A stretch of 64,000 bases of DNA, from contig NZ_LGDE01000436.1 of NCBI RefSeq assembly GCF_001279725.1, forward strand, positions 98,305-162,304. The letters run 5' to 3'. Below, one piece after another: positions 41,613 through 51,109 of the stretch. The position numbers were made by a program, and so were the translations under genes. The stretch is from Streptomyces sp. WM4235 (GTDB taxonomy: Bacteria; Actinomycetota; Actinomycetes; Streptomycetales; Streptomycetaceae). The number at the start of each line of letters is the position of its first letter. Positions within the stretch are counted from its first letter, which is position 1. Below the pieces are notes generated by a model. The model saw only the letters and a list, made by a program, of their open reading frames with translations. It did no database searches and had not been told where the DNA came from.

Positions 41613-41944
41613 ATCCTTTGCGGGGACCGGGCTCCGAGCGGTCGGGGCCGGATTGCGGAATCGGCCCGCACACCTCTCCCGCCTCCATTTCCACGACTTT
41701 CCGGGTCGAATGTGGGCGAGGTCACACGGTTCGCACCGGTGATTCCGCCCCGATCTCACGCTCTGTGCATCCCGAGCGGCCTCGCACTCCGGATCGCGCC
41801 GCGGAGGCACCACACCGGTACGACTATTTCGCTCCTCCGCGAACCGGAGACCCCCGCGCCCTAGGCTCGGGGCACGCTGCGTGATCTTGGGCCGCGGGCC
41901 GCGGCCACGGACCCGGGAAGCGCCCGAGCCACCGCAGGAGCGCG
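41613..41944 (+). other. Non-coding stretch before the amidohydrolase gene
   Basis: About 330 bp between the tRNA promoter and the amidohydrolase start, with no supported gene. Only a normal ribosome binding site (AGGAG, 41937..) is clear. No repeat or terminator was seen. Confidence 0.5.
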
Positions 41945-43267
41945 ATGTCCGACAGCCCGCCGCAGCAGCCGTCCCACTCCCCGCACGGCGGCCGGGGCGA
42001 GGGTGGCGGCCATGGGCCCGCACACGGCCCCCGGAGTCACGCGGGTGGTCCCGCGACCGGCCCCGAGTCCACCACCCTGCTGCTCGCCGGCGCCCGCCTC
42101 ACCGACGGCCGCACCGTCGACGTCCGGCTGGGCGGGGGCGGCCGCATCCAGGCCGTCGGGACCCCCGGGAGCCTGCCCGCCCCCGCGCTGTCCCGCGTCG
42201 ACCTGACCGGGTACCTGCTGCTGCCGGCCCCCGCCGAGCCGCACGCGCACGGCGACACCGCCCTGACCGCGGACGGTGAGGGGCCCGTCTCCCACGCCCC
42301 CGACGAGGTGCAGCGCCGGGCCACCGAGGCGGCGCTGCTCCAGCTCGGGCACGGCGCCACCGCCCTGCGCTCGCACGTACGGATCGGCGACGTCCACGGG
42401 CTCGGCCCGATGGAGGCCGTGCTCCAGGCCCGCCGCTCGCTGCGCGGCCTCACCGACCTGACCACCGTCGCCGTGCCCCGGCTGCTGACCGGGGTCGCCG
42501 GGGCGGACGGACTCGCCATGCTCCGTGACGCGGTCAAGATGGGGGCCTCCGTGATCGGTGGTTGCCCGGACCTCGACCCCGATCCCACCGGCTTCGTCGA
42601 GGCCGTCCTGGAACTCGCCGCCGAGCACGGCTGCCCCGTGGACCTCCACACGGACGGGGACGACCCGGTGCGTCTGGCCCGGCTCGCGGCCATGGCCGGC
42701 GGGCTGCGCCCCGGTGTCGGCATCGGCCCCTGTGGTGGTCTGTCCCGTCTCCCGCTGGACGTGGCGACCCGCGCCGCCGACCAACTGGCCGCGGCCGGCG
42801 TACGGGTCACCTGCCTGCCCCAGGGGGACTGCGCGGCCCTGGAGCGGCGGGGCCTGCGCACCGCACCGGTCCGGCTGCTCCGTGCCGCCGGGGTCCGGGT
42901 CGCGGCCGGGAGCGGGGCCCTGCGCGACGCCGGCAACCCGGTGGGCCGGGGTGACCCGCTCGAAGCGGCGTACCTGCTGGCCTCGCAGGGCGGGCTCCGG
43001 GCGGCGGAGGCCTACGAGACGGTCAGCGCCTGCGCCCGCGAGGCCATGGGCCTGCCCGAGGTGCGGGTGGAGGCGGGCTTCCCGGCGGAGTTGCTCGCGG
43101 TGCGCGGGGACCGGATCGCCGGGGTGCTCTCGCTGGCGTACAGCCGGATCGTGATCCACCGGGGGCGTGTCGTAGCCCGGACGAGTGCCGTACGGGAGTA
43201 CTGCGACTCGGCGGTCGCGGTGGCCCTGGACCTGCCCCGGCAGGGGCGTACCGAGCCCGGCCCCTGA
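41945..43267 (+). CDS. Cytosine deaminase-like amidohydrolase, probably catalytically degenerate
   Basis: 440 residues. Residues 1-40 are a His/Gly/Pro-rich, probably disordered segment. The rest aligns by eye with E. coli CodA: the zinc motif HAH (H100, H102), HV in RSHVRIGD, and LHTDGDD (H235). Three CodA catalytic positions look lost: Glu217 is Gly238, His246 is Pro262 and Asp313 is Gly324. It is therefore probably inactive as a deaminase, or has a different chemistry. Related proteins in streptomycetes may share this. The role is unknown. Confidence 0.75.
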   Translation: MSDSPPQQPSHSPHGGRGEGGGHGPAHGPRSHAGGPATGPESTTLLLAGARLTDGRTVDVRLGGGGRIQAVGTPGSLPAPALSRVDLTGYLLLPAPAEPHAHGDTALTADGEGPVSHAPDEVQRRATEAALLQLGHGATALRSHVRIGDVHGLGPMEAVLQARRSLRGLTDLTTVAVPRLLTGVAGADGLAMLRDAVKMGASVIGGCPDLDPDPTGFVEAVLELAAEHGCPVDLHTDGDDPVRLARLAAMAGGLRPGVGIGPCGGLSRLPLDVATRAADQLAAAGVRVTCLPQGDCAALERRGLRTAPVRLLRAAGVRVAAGSGALRDAGNPVGRGDPLEAAYLLASQGGLRAAEAYETVSACAREAMGLPEVRVEAGFPAELLAVRGDRIAGVLSLAYSRIVIHRGRVVARTSAVREYCDSAVAVALDLPRQGRTEPGP

Positions 43268-43331
43268 GCGGCGGGGGCCGTTCGCCGCCGCTTCGCGGGC
43301 GCGGGCGCCCCGCTCGACGTACGGTCGGGGC

Positions 43332-43988
43332 ATGCGCATCGTCATCGCGGGTGGACACGGTCGGATCGCGCTGCGGCTGGAGCGGCTGCTCTCCGCGCGC
43401 GGGTACGAGGTCGCGGGCATCGTCCGCGACCCGGAGCAGGGCGACGACCTGCGGGACGCGGGGGCCGAACCGGTGCTCTGCGACCTGGAGTCGGCGACCG
43501 TCGAGCACGTGGCGGGGATCCTCCAGGGCGCCGACGTGGCCGTCTTCGCGGCCGGGGCGGGAGCGGGCAGCGGTATCGAACGCAAGGACACCGTGGACCG
43601 GGGCGCGGCCGTCCTCTTCGCCGACGCGGCCGAACGGGCCCGCGTACGGCGCTTCCTGATGGTCTCCTCGATGGGCGCCGACGCCCGCCACGACGGGGAC
43701 GAGGTCTTCGACCACTACCTGCGGGCGAAGGGCGAGGCCGACGACCACCTCCGCACCCGGCTGGGCCTGGAGTGGACGATCCTGCGCCCGGGCGCGCTCA
43801 CCGATCAGGCCGGTACGGGCCTGGTCCGCCTGGAGGCGGACACGGGCCGGGGGTCGATCCCGCTCGACGACGTCGCGGCGGTCCTCGCGGAGCTGATCGA
43901 GACCCCGGCGACGGCGGGCCTGATCCTGGAACTGCTCTCGGGCTCGACGCCGGTCTCGGTGGCCGTCAAGGACGTGGCGGGCAACTGA
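43332..43988 (+). CDS. Atypical short-chain dehydrogenase, NAD(P)-binding
   Basis: 218 residues. A Rossmann fold with GGHGRIALRL at the N-terminus (about 7-16) and the typical VVRDPEQGDDL and VSSMGA segments. It resembles the YwnB/HSCARG group of NAD(P)H-binding proteins without the full SDR catalytic triad, so function may be redox sensing. TACGGT ends 6 nt before the ATG, so it is probably leaderless. The next gene is divergent after 37 bp. Confidence 0.8.
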   Translation: MRIVIAGGHGRIALRLERLLSARGYEVAGIVRDPEQGDDLRDAGAEPVLCDLESATVEHVAGILQGADVAVFAAGAGAGSGIERKDTVDRGAAVLFADAAERARVRRFLMVSSMGADARHDGDEVFDHYLRAKGEADDHLRTRLGLEWTILRPGALTDQAGTGLVRLEADTGRGSIPLDDVAAVLAELIETPATAGLILELLSGSTPVSVAVKDVAGN

Positions 43989-44025
43989 CGTCGGACGCGG
44001 GTCCCGGGCCCGGCCCGCGGGTCGT

Positions 44026-44493
44026 TCAGAACTCGGCGCTCACCTTGTCGTCCGAACGGCCCACCGAGTCCTGCCGGAACCGGTGCTCGTACGTCCGCCG
44101 GATGCGCTCGATGCGCGCGCCGCGCTCCTGCGCCTCCTTCTCGGGGTACAGCAACACCACCTCGTACGAGGTCTCGTGGACGATCCGGCCGTCATGGCCG
44201 CGCCATTGGCCCCGCCCGTGGTGGACGGTGAGTCCCTCGGGGAAGGCCGGGGTGATCTCGCCGTCCAGGAAGCGGGTGAACTCCCCCTCGCCGACCGGCC
44301 CCTGGCCGCCCGGGCGGTCACTGCCGAAGTAGAGCCGCGTCTCCTGGTACGGCTCCCCCACCTGGGTGTCCAGAGCCGCCCCGACCAGGGCCGGGATGCC
44401 GGCGCCGAGCAGCGCGAGCAGGACGCCGCCGCCGACCTTGCCTCGTGTGTCCGATGTCCGATGCACGCCCCGTGAACGACCCGACGTCCCCAT
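44026..44493 (-). CDS. DUF3574-like secreted or membrane-anchored protein
   Basis: 155 residues. An N-terminal basic region is followed by one hydrophobic segment (about 20-42, GGGVLLALLGAGIPALVGAA), a signal peptide or anchor. The rest contains ETRLYFGSDRP, FTRFLDGEITPAFPEGLTV and YEVVLLYPEKE, matching the DUF3574 pattern, an outer-surface family of unknown function. It diverges from the next gene with a 79-bp gap. Confidence 0.75.
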   Translation of the reverse strand: MGTSGRSRGVHRTSDTRGKVGGGVLLALLGAGIPALVGAALDTQVGEPYQETRLYFGSDRPGGQGPVGEGEFTRFLDGEITPAFPEGLTVHHGRGQWRGHDGRIVHETSYEVVLLYPEKEAQERGARIERIRRTYEHRFRQDSVGRSDDKVSAEF

Positions 44494-44572
44494 CGTTGCG
44501 CGGGAGGCGCCCGATAGGGTCACTGCGGATTCGGCCGCGGGGACGGTCGTACGAGGCACCGGAGTGGGGCGA

Positions 44573-45070
44573 ATGGGCGACGGCGACTGGCGGATCGGCG
44601 AGGCGGAGGGAGCCCGGCTCGCCGCCCGGTGGTGGAAGTGGGCCCTGTCCGCGCCGGAGGACCGCAGCCCCGTCGGTGACACCACGGGGCGCAACGCCGG
44701 ATGGCGGCAGCCCGAGGACCTGTGGTTCCTCGCCGGGACGCACGGCGGCCGGGTGGTGCGGCGGTGCACGGTCCCGAGCGGCCGGAGGTTGTTCTTCCCG
44801 GTGCTGAACACCCAGCGGGCGGCGGTCCCGTTCGTCACCAGACCGTGGACGCCGACCGTGGCGCGGGCGCGTGCGGCCCTGAACAGCGTGCCGCTGAGGC
44901 TGGAGGAGTTCTCGTCGAGGCCGTTCCAGTCGCTGGGGATACCCCGGGTCGCCTGGGGCCTGTGGTGCGGACTCGGCCCGCTCCCGGCGGGTCAGTACGT
45001 ACTGGAGATCGCGGCGTCCGCGACGAACGGCTTCTGGGTCGACATCACGTACCACCTGACGGTGGAGTGA
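44573..45070 (+). CDS. Conserved protein of unknown function
   Basis: 165 residues, ATG at 44573 with GGAG upstream. Trp-rich N-terminal half: ARWWKWALSAPEDRSPVGDTTG and DLWFLAGTHGG, then RRCTVPSGRRLFFPVLN, a conserved block I have seen in secreted proteins of several phyla. No signal peptide is visible here. It ends before a strong terminator and the tRNA-Tyr gene. Function unknown. Confidence 0.7.
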   Translation: MGDGDWRIGEAEGARLAARWWKWALSAPEDRSPVGDTTGRNAGWRQPEDLWFLAGTHGGRVVRRCTVPSGRRLFFPVLNTQRAAVPFVTRPWTPTVARARAALNSVPLRLEEFSSRPFQSLGIPRVAWGLWCGLGPLPAGQYVLEIAASATNGFWVDITYHLTVE

Positions 45071-45090
45071 GGGCGGCCGGGGAACGAAGA

Positions 45091-45121
45091 AGGCCCCCGT
45101 TCACTGGGTGAACGGGGGCCT
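45091..45121. terminator. Bidirectional terminator (unknown gene and tRNA-Tyr)
   Basis: A 14-bp perfect stem (45091..45104 with 45108..45121) with a 3-nt loop, followed by CTTTCG on the plus strand. On the minus strand it lies right after tRNA-Tyr. Confidence 0.8.
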
Positions 45122-45129
45122 CTTTCGCG

Positions 45130-45211
<82 letters not shown>

Positions 45212-45411
45212 AAGAGATGTTGCCGTTTTTCCGCCTTGCGGCGGCGCTCCGTGGCAACGACGTAAACAATACCCGATGGCCGGGGGTGCTTCGCCACAGG
45301 ATTGATCAGCGCCGCACGTGGGCGTGGTGGCTAGGCTTTGCGGAGCGGGCCGGGGTTGTCCGGCCGCGCCCTCCGGGGCATCACACAGCCGACTTCAAGG
45401 AGCCACAGCAC

Positions 45412-45900
45412 ATGGCCGACTCCAGTTTCGACATCGTCTCGAAGGTCGAGCGGCAGGAGGTCGACAACGCCCTCAACCAGGCCGCCAAGGAGCTCTCCCA
45501 GCGTTACGACTTCAAGGGGACGGGCGCGTCGATCGCCTGGTCCGGCGAGAAGATCCTGCTGGAGGCGAACTCCGAGGAGCGCGTGAAGGCCGTCCTCGAC
45601 GTCTTCGAGACCAAGCTGGTCAAGCGCGGGATCTCGCTCAAGGCCCTGGACGCCGGTGAGCCGCAGCTGTCCGGCAAGGAGTACAAGATCTTCGCGACGA
45701 TCGAGGAGGGCATCTCCCAGGAGAACGCGAAGAAGGTCGCGAAGATCATTCGTGACGAGGGTCCCAAGGGCGTCAAGGCTCTGGTCCAGGGCGATGAGCT
45801 GCGCGTCAGCTCCAAGAGCCGCGACGACCTCCAGACCATCCAGGCCCTCCTCAAGGGCAAGGACCTGGACTTCGCGATCCAGTTCGTGAACTACCGCTGA
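45412..45900 (+). CDS. yajQ: YajQ family cyclic-di-GMP-binding protein
   Basis: 162 residues, from ATG at 45412 with AAGGAG upstream ([21 protein letters not shown]). The whole protein matches YajQ, two ferredoxin-like domains that bind nucleotides; some members bind c-di-GMP. The 3' side has a large stem-loop (45944..46002). Confidence 0.93.
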   Translation: MADSSFDIVSKVERQEVDNALNQAAKELSQRYDFKGTGASIAWSGEKILLEANSEERVKAVLDVFETKLVKRGISLKALDAGEPQLSGKEYKIFATIEEGISQENAKKVAKIIRDEGPKGVKALVQGDELRVSSKSRDDLQTIQALLKGKDLDFAIQFVNYR

Positions 45901-45943
45901 TCAGGGCCTCTGACCCGCACCAACGCTTCTAGGTGAGCTTGGC

Positions 45944-46002
45944 AGGGCACAACGGGGGCACTGCGCCGAGGACCGCCTCGACGGCTGCCCGCGTTGTGCC
46001 CT
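45944..46002 (+). other. Large stem-loop after yajQ
   Basis: An 11-bp perfect outer stem AGGGCACAACG/CGTTGTGCCCT (45944..45954 with 45992..46002), an inner GGGCA/TGCCC pair, and an apical CGAGG-ACCG-CCTCG hairpin. The tail is not T-rich. It could be an mRNA 3' end or a small structured RNA. Confidence 0.55.
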
Positions 46003-46100
46003 CGCCGTCCGGCCGCAGGTGCGCCACAGGTGCGGCTCGGCGGGCCTGTCGGAAAAATCGCCGGCGCCGGGGTGGGGCGGGCCGGCTATGATCACGGCAA

Positions 46101-46174
46101 GCGGGGTCGTAGCACAGAGGTAGTGCGCCTACACAGCATGGAGGAGGACGCCGGTTCGAATCCGGCCGCCCCGC
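46101..46174 (+). ncRNA. tRNA-like element, non-canonical
   Basis: The D arm (GCAC-AGAGGTA-GTGC) and the T arm (GCCGG-TTCGAAT-CCGGC) look like a tRNA. The acceptor is odd: GCGGGG pairs with CCCCGC, a bulged U follows, then CG pairs with CG. The anticodon stem has a mismatch, and the loop ACAGCAT has C at position 33, where U is nearly invariant; the anticodon would be AGC, not expected in bacteria. So it is either a pseudo-tRNA or a tRNA-like RNA. No good amino acid identity can be given. Confidence 0.6.
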
Positions 46175-46602
46175 CCCTTCCACTTTGAACGGCCGTTCAT
46201 CGGCCTGCCGTCGAGAGATCCGGCAGAGCCGCGTCCCGCGCGCGGTCGTGAGGCCGCCCGCGACGTGTCGGCCGCCGTTCCCGCGGCCGTGACCCCGCCC
46301 GCGGCGAGGGACCCACGCGGTGAGGGATCCACGCGGTGAGGCGTCCACCGGCAACGAGGTGAAGAGGCCCGTCACGGCTGCGCTCGTTCGTATCCGTGGA
46401 CGGGCTCGCGGCGCTCTGGCGCCGATGGTTGCCGGTTCGGGGCGGTGCCCCGTCGCCCCCGGCCCGTCCGGGTGGTGGACCGCGCGTGTGCGGGGCGTGT
46501 GCGGCGCGTGCTCCGCCGCGGGCCCCTGTGGTCACTGGGCACGGGCCGGTGCGCCCACCACGCTGGGTGACAACCATCCATCACGTGGCAGGGGGTTCTC
46601 GC
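46175..46602 (+). other. Intergenic region before the SulP gene
   Basis: 428 bp without a supported gene. It holds a perfect palindrome TGAACGGCCGTTCA at 46186..46199 and two 16-bp tandem repeats at 46309..46324 and 46325..46340 (15/16 identical). The rest shows nothing I can name. Confidence 0.5.
46309..46340 (+). repeat. Tandem 16-bp repeat
   Basis: Unit GGAYCCACGCGGTGAG, two copies differing at one base, about 263 bp upstream of the SulP gene. It has CCCACGCGGT in common with the rpsJ/rpsL leader element, probably by chance. Confidence 0.5.
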
Positions 46603-48036
46603 ATGCCTGGGGCCGGTACGTTTCGCGAAGACTTCGGGGCGTCCGTCGTCGTCGCGCTCGTCGCGCTGCCGCTCTGTGTCGGCGTCGCCGTCGCCTCCGG
46701 GGTGCCGGCCGAACTCGGCATCGTCACCGGGGTGGTCGGAGGCCTCGTCACCGGCTGGTTCCGCGGGAGTTCGCTCCAGGTCAGTGGCCCGGCCGCGGGG
46801 CTGACCGTACTCGTCTACGAGGCCGTGCGGGCGTACGGTCTGCCCGCGCTCGGGGCGCTGGTGGTGGCTGCCGGGCTGCTGCAACTCGCCATGGGGGCGC
46901 TCCGGCTCGGGCGGTGGTTCCGGGCGATCTCCGTCGCCGTGGTGCAGGGGATGCTGGCCGGGATCGGGCTCGTGCTGATCGCGGGTCAGTTGTACGCGCT
47001 GGGCGGGGTCCGGGCCCCCGGGCAGACCCTCGCGAAGCTGGGTGGGGTGCACGTGCTCGGGGCGCAGGCCGACTGGGCCGCCGTGGCGCTCGGGGCCGGG
47101 ACCATCGCCGTGATGGTGCTCTGGCGGCGCGCGCCGGCCCGGATCAGGCTCGTACCGGGGGCGCTCGTCGGGGTGGCGGCGGCGACCGCCGCGGCCGCGC
47201 TGTTGCGGCTCCCGGTGGACCGGGTGCGGGTGAAGGGCGTGCTGGAGGCGGTGACCCTGCCGGCCGTGGACGACTTCGGGGTGCTGCTGTCGGTGGGAGC
47301 CGTCGGGACGGTGGTGGCGCTCGCGCTGATCGCGTCCGCGGAGACCCTGTTCAGCGCGGCGGCCGTCGACCGCATGCACGACGGGCCGCGCACCCACTAC
47401 GACCGGGAGCTGGTCGCCCAGGGCGTCGGGAACCTCACCTGCGGGCTGCTCGGGGCGCTGCCGATGACCGCCGTGATCGTGCGCAGCGCCGCGAACGTGG
47501 AGGCGGGGGCGCGGACCCGGGCGGCGCGGGTGATGCACGGGGGTTGGCTGTTGTTGTTCGCCGTGGCTCTGCCGCAGGTGCTGGAGGTGGTGCCGCTCGC
47601 GGCACTGGCCGGGGTGCTGCTGCACGCCGGATGGAAGCTGCTGCCGGCCAGGGCGGTGGCCGCGCTGTGGCGGACGCACCGGGGCGAGGCGGTGGTGCTG
47701 GTGGTGACCGCGTCGGCGATCGTGGCGACCAACCTGTTCGAGGGGGTGCTCATCGGACTGGGTCTGGCCGTCGCCAAGGCGGCCTGGGAGACCTCCCACG
47801 TGCACCTGGAGGAGGTGTGGGAGGGGGACGTGCTGTGTGTCCGGGTGCTGGGTAACGCCAACTTCCTGCGGCTGCCGAAGCTGTTGGACTCCCTGGACGC
47901 GCTGCCGCCCGGGCAGCGCGTACGGCTGGACCTGGGCGGGCTGCGGCACCTCGACCACGCCTGCCTGACGGCCCTCGACGGATGGGAGCGGGCCCGTGCC
48001 CGTACGCCCCTCCCCGGCCGCGAGGGCGTCGCCTAG
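46603..48036 (+). CDS. SulP family anion transporter
   Basis: 477 residues from ATG at 46603 with AGGGGG 7 nt upstream. About ten to twelve membrane segments with the SulP signature (SSLQVSGPAAGLTVLV, about 47-62) and a C-terminal STAS-like domain (about 390-465, LRLPKLLDSLDALPPGQRVRLDLGGLRHLDHACLTAL). Typical substrates are sulfate, bicarbonate or other anions; this is not decidable here. No carbonic anhydrase gene is adjacent. Confidence 0.87.
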   Translation: MPGAGTFREDFGASVVVALVALPLCVGVAVASGVPAELGIVTGVVGGLVTGWFRGSSLQVSGPAAGLTVLVYEAVRAYGLPALGALVVAAGLLQLAMGALRLGRWFRAISVAVVQGMLAGIGLVLIAGQLYALGGVRAPGQTLAKLGGVHVLGAQADWAAVALGAGTIAVMVLWRRAPARIRLVPGALVGVAAATAAAALLRLPVDRVRVKGVLEAVTLPAVDDFGVLLSVGAVGTVVALALIASAETLFSAAAVDRMHDGPRTHYDRELVAQGVGNLTCGLLGALPMTAVIVRSAANVEAGARTRAARVMHGGWLLLFAVALPQVLEVVPLAALAGVLLHAGWKLLPARAVAALWRTHRGEAVVLVVTASAIVATNLFEGVLIGLGLAVAKAAWETSHVHLEEVWEGDVLCVRVLGNANFLRLPKLLDSLDALPPGQRVRLDLGGLRHLDHACLTALDGWERARARTPLPGREGVA

Positions 48037-48063
48037 GGCGACGCCCGGGGCCCGCGAGCCGGG

Positions 48064-48456
48064 TCAGCGGGAGGCGAAGGGGGCGTCGGTCGGGACGATC
48101 TCGCGGCCCAGCGGGAGCAGGGAGAGCGGGACCATCTTGAAGTTGGCGATGCCGAAGGGGATGCCGATGATCGTGACGCAGAGCGCGATGCCGGTGACGA
48201 TGTGGCCGAGGGCCAGCCACCAGCCCGCCAGGACCAGCCACAGGACGTTGCCGACGCAGGAGCCGGCGCCGGAGTCGTGTCGCTCGACGGTCGTGTAGCC
48301 GAAGGGCCACAGGGCGTACACCGCGATGCGGAAGGCGGCGATGCCGAAGGGGATGCCGATGATGGTGATGCAGAGGATCACACCCGCGAGGCAGTAGCCG
48401 AGGAACAGCCAGACGCCGCTGAGTACGAGCCAGATCACGTTCAGGATTGTCTTCAC
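48064..48456 (-). CDS. yccF: YccF domain protein
   Basis: 130 residues from GTG at 48456. Two tandem YccF units, each with a membrane pair and [14 protein letters not shown] or [14 protein letters not shown] (about 30-43, 94-107). The role is unknown. The start overlaps the htpX stop by 4 bp (GTGA), so the two are coupled. Confidence 0.9.
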   Translation of the reverse strand: MKTILNVIWLVLSGVWLFLGYCLAGVILCITIIGIPFGIAAFRIAVYALWPFGYTTVERHDSGAGSCVGNVLWLVLAGWWLALGHIVTGIALCVTIIGIPFGIANFKMVPLSLLPLGREIVPTDAPFASR

Positions 48457-49316
48457 TGCGTACGGCCTGCCATCTGTTCGAGCCGGGCGATGCGCTCGGC
48501 CATCGGGGGGTGCGTCGAGAACATCCTCGACAATCCCTCACCGGGGCGGAAGGGGTTGGCGATCATCATGTGACTCGCCGTCTCCAGACGTGGTTCCGGG
48601 GGCAGCGGCAGCTGCTTGGTGCCGGCGTCCAGCTTGCGCAGGGCGCTCGCCAGGGCCAGCGGGTCGCCGGTGAGCTGGGCTCCGGAGGCGTCGGCCTCGT
48701 ACTCGCGCGAGCGGCTGATGGCGAGCTGGATCACGGACGCGGCCAGCGGGCCGAGAATCATGATCAGCAGCATGCCGAACAGGCCGGGTCCCTCGTCGTC
48801 GTTCGAGCGGCCGATGGGGATCAGCCAGGCGAAGTTGACCAGGAACATGATCACGGAGGCGAGTGCTCCGGCGACGGACGAGATGAGGATGTCGCGGTTG
48901 TAGACGTGGCTCAGCTCGTGGCCGATCACCCCGCGCAGCTCGCGTTCGTCGAGGATGCGCAGGATGCCCTCGGTGCAGCAGACCGCGGCATTGCGCGGGT
49001 TGCGGCCGGTGGCGAAGGCGTTGGGGGCCTCGGTCGGCGAGATGTAGAGCCGGGGCATGGGCTGGCGCGCGGAGGTGGAGAGCTCGCGGACCAGGCGGTA
49101 CAGCTCGGGGGCCTCGAACTCGCTCACGGGGCGGGCGCGCATCGCGCGTAGAGCCAGCTTGTCGCTGTTCCAGTACGCGTACGCGTTCGTCCCGAGGGCG
49201 ATGAGGACGGCGACGATCAGGCCGCCCCGCCCGAAGAAACTTCCGATGACGATGATGAGTGCGGACAGCCCGCCGAGGAGTACGGCGGTCTTCAGCCCGT
49301 TGTGCCGGCGGTGCAC
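48453..49316 (-). CDS. htpX: Zinc metalloprotease HtpX
   Basis: 287 residues from GTG at 49316 with GGAGGG 7 nt upstream. N-terminal membrane segments, the zinc motif [13 protein letters not shown] with HExxH, a further membrane pair and the third ligand region [13 protein letters not shown]. It degrades damaged membrane proteins. In the upstream region there is an AAGGGTC/GACCCTT inverted repeat. Forms an operon with yccF. Confidence 0.92.
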   Translation of the reverse strand: MHRRHNGLKTAVLLGGLSALIIVIGSFFGRGGLIVAVLIALGTNAYAYWNSDKLALRAMRARPVSEFEAPELYRLVRELSTSARQPMPRLYISPTEAPNAFATGRNPRNAAVCCTEGILRILDERELRGVIGHELSHVYNRDILISSVAGALASVIMFLVNFAWLIPIGRSNDDEGPGLFGMLLIMILGPLAASVIQLAISRSREYEADASGAQLTGDPLALASALRKLDAGTKQLPLPPEPRLETASHMMIANPFRPGEGLSRMFSTHPPMAERIARLEQMAGRTQ

Positions 49317-49549
49317 GGTACGCCCTCCAAGTGGTGCGGCAGGGGGACCCCGTCCAGGATCTTCGGTGCGAAGGGTCTCCGGTCCAGTGGACCCTTCCTT
49401 CCTGGTCAACGCGAGGTGGGGGCGTCTGGTTCCCGGGGCACGACGGGGACGCCGCACCGGTGGGCCGGGCGGCGGGGCGGCCGTGGGCATTGCTCCGTAC
49501 GGGTCACGGCGTGCGGGACGGCGTGTGGGCGGGCGTGCGGGGCGGGCGG

Positions 49550-51109
49550 CTACTGCGGGAAGAGGCTGCCCGCGGCGAAGCGCAGGATGAGCTGCGGGGC
49601 GCCCGAGAGGACCAGGGCGGTGACTCCGGTGAGCACGATGGCGACGGTGATCGGCAGGGGGGCCTTCACCCGGGCCCCGGCGGTGGCCGCGCCCTCGCCC
49701 GCGCTCTCGCCCGCGGCCTCCCGCGGGGCGCGGAAGAGCAGGGCCGTCCAGCGCAGGTAGTAGTACAGGGCGATCACGACGTTGATCGCCATCAGCACGG
49801 CCAGCCAGCCCAGTCCGGCGTCGACCGCCGAGCGGAAGACGGTGACCTTCGCGAAGAGGCCGATGAGGCCGGGCGGCAGTCCGGCCAGGCACAGCAGGAA
49901 GAAGGCCAGGGCCAGGGCGGCGGCGGGGCGCTCGGCGTACAGGCCCCGGTAGTCGTCGATGCGGTGCAGCGGCTTGGTGCGGGCGACCAGGGCGGCCACG
50001 GCGAAGGCGCCGAGGTTCACGGCCGCGTACATGAGGGCGTAGGCGACGGTGGAGCCGATCTGGTCGCGGTCGGAGTACGCGGCGGCGGCGATCGGGACCA
50101 GCAGGTAGCCGGCCTGGCCCACCGAGGACCAGGCGAGGAGGCGGACGGCGCTGTTCGGGCGGTCGGCGGACTGGCGCAGGGCGGCGACGTTGCCGACGGT
50201 CATGGTCAGCGCGGCGAGGACGGCCAGCGCCGGGCCCCAGATGTCGGAGTACGCCGGGAAGGCGATGACGGTGACGAGGATCAGGCCGGTGAAGCCGACG
50301 GCCTTGCCGATCACCGAGAGGTAGCCCGCGATGGGCAGCGGGGCGCCCACGTAGGTGTCGGGGACCCAGAAGTGGAAGGGGACGGCCGCCGTCTTGAAGG
50401 CGAAACCGACGAGGGTGAGGGCGACGCCCGCCATGGCGAGGGTGTCGAACCGCGCGGGAACGTCTTCGAGCCGGTCGGCGACCTGGGCGAGGTGCAGGGA
50501 GCCGGTGGCCGCGTAGACGAAGGCGACGCCCATCAGGGACACGGCGGTGGCGGTGACCGAGGACAGGAAGAACTTGAGGGCGGCCTCGGAGGACAGCCGG
50601 TCGCCGCGGCGCATGCCGACGAGGGCGAAGGCCGGCAGCGAGGCGACCTCGAGGGCGACGATCAGGGTGGCGAGGTCCCGGGAGGCGGGCAGCAGGGCCG
50701 CGCCGGCCGCCGAGGAGAGCAGCAGGAACCAGTACTCGCCCGCCGGCATGCGGCCGTCGCGGACGGCGGTGACCGACAGCAGGGCGGTGACCAGGGCGCC
50801 GGCCAGCACCAGGAACTGCACGACGAGCGCGAAGTGGTCCGCGGTGTAGCTGCACGCGCCGGGGTCGCCGGTGAGGCAGAAGGTGGCGCGGTCGCCGGCG
50901 CGCAGCGGCAGCAGGGAGGCGGTCGCGGCGGCGAGCCCGGCCACGGAGACCCAGCCGAGCAGCGGCTTGCGCTCCTCGGGCAGGAAGAGGTCCGCGACCA
51001 GGACGACGAGGGCGACGGCGGCGGTGATGACGACGGGGGCGATGGCGAGCCAGTCCACGGACTGGACCAGGCTCGGGGTCTGCGCGCCCGCGGCGGACAG
51101 GACCGTCAT
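49550..51109 (-). CDS. nuoN: Complex I subunit NuoN (second cluster)
   Basis: 519 residues, about 14 membrane segments, antiporter-like proton-pumping subunit. Its ATG overlaps the nuoM stop by 4 bp (ATGA). Residues such as [21 protein letters not shown] (about 240-260) mark the conserved TM7-8 proton channel region; the Lys residues of the family are not all checked. Last gene of the operon. Confidence 0.92.
   Translation of the reverse strand: MTVLSAAGAQTPSLVQSVDWLAIAPVVITAAVALVVLVADLFLPEERKPLLGWVSVAGLAAATASLLPLRAGDRATFCLTGDPGACSYTADHFALVVQFLVLAGALVTALLSVTAVRDGRMPAGEYWFLLLSSAAGAALLPASRDLATLIVALEVASLPAFALVGMRRGDRLSSEAALKFFLSSVTATAVSLMGVAFVYAATGSLHLAQVADRLEDVPARFDTLAMAGVALTLVGFAFKTAAVPFHFWVPDTYVGAPLPIAGYLSVIGKAVGFTGLILVTVIAFPAYSDIWGPALAVLAALTMTVGNVAALRQSADRPNSAVRLLAWSSVGQAGYLLVPIAAAAYSDRDQIGSTVAYALMYAAVNLGAFAVAALVARTKPLHRIDDYRGLYAERPAAALALAFFLLCLAGLPPGLIGLFAKVTVFRSAVDAGLGWLAVLMAINVVIALYYYLRWTALLFRAPREAAGESAGEGAATAGARVKAPLPITVAIVLTGVTALVLSGAPQLILRFAAGSLFPQ

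Noticed and set aside
46175..46602. Possible coding region upstream of the SulP gene
   Set aside because: The in-frame extension is Arg/Pro-rich and not like a transporter N-terminus, while ATG at 46603 has an AGGGGG site at a good distance.
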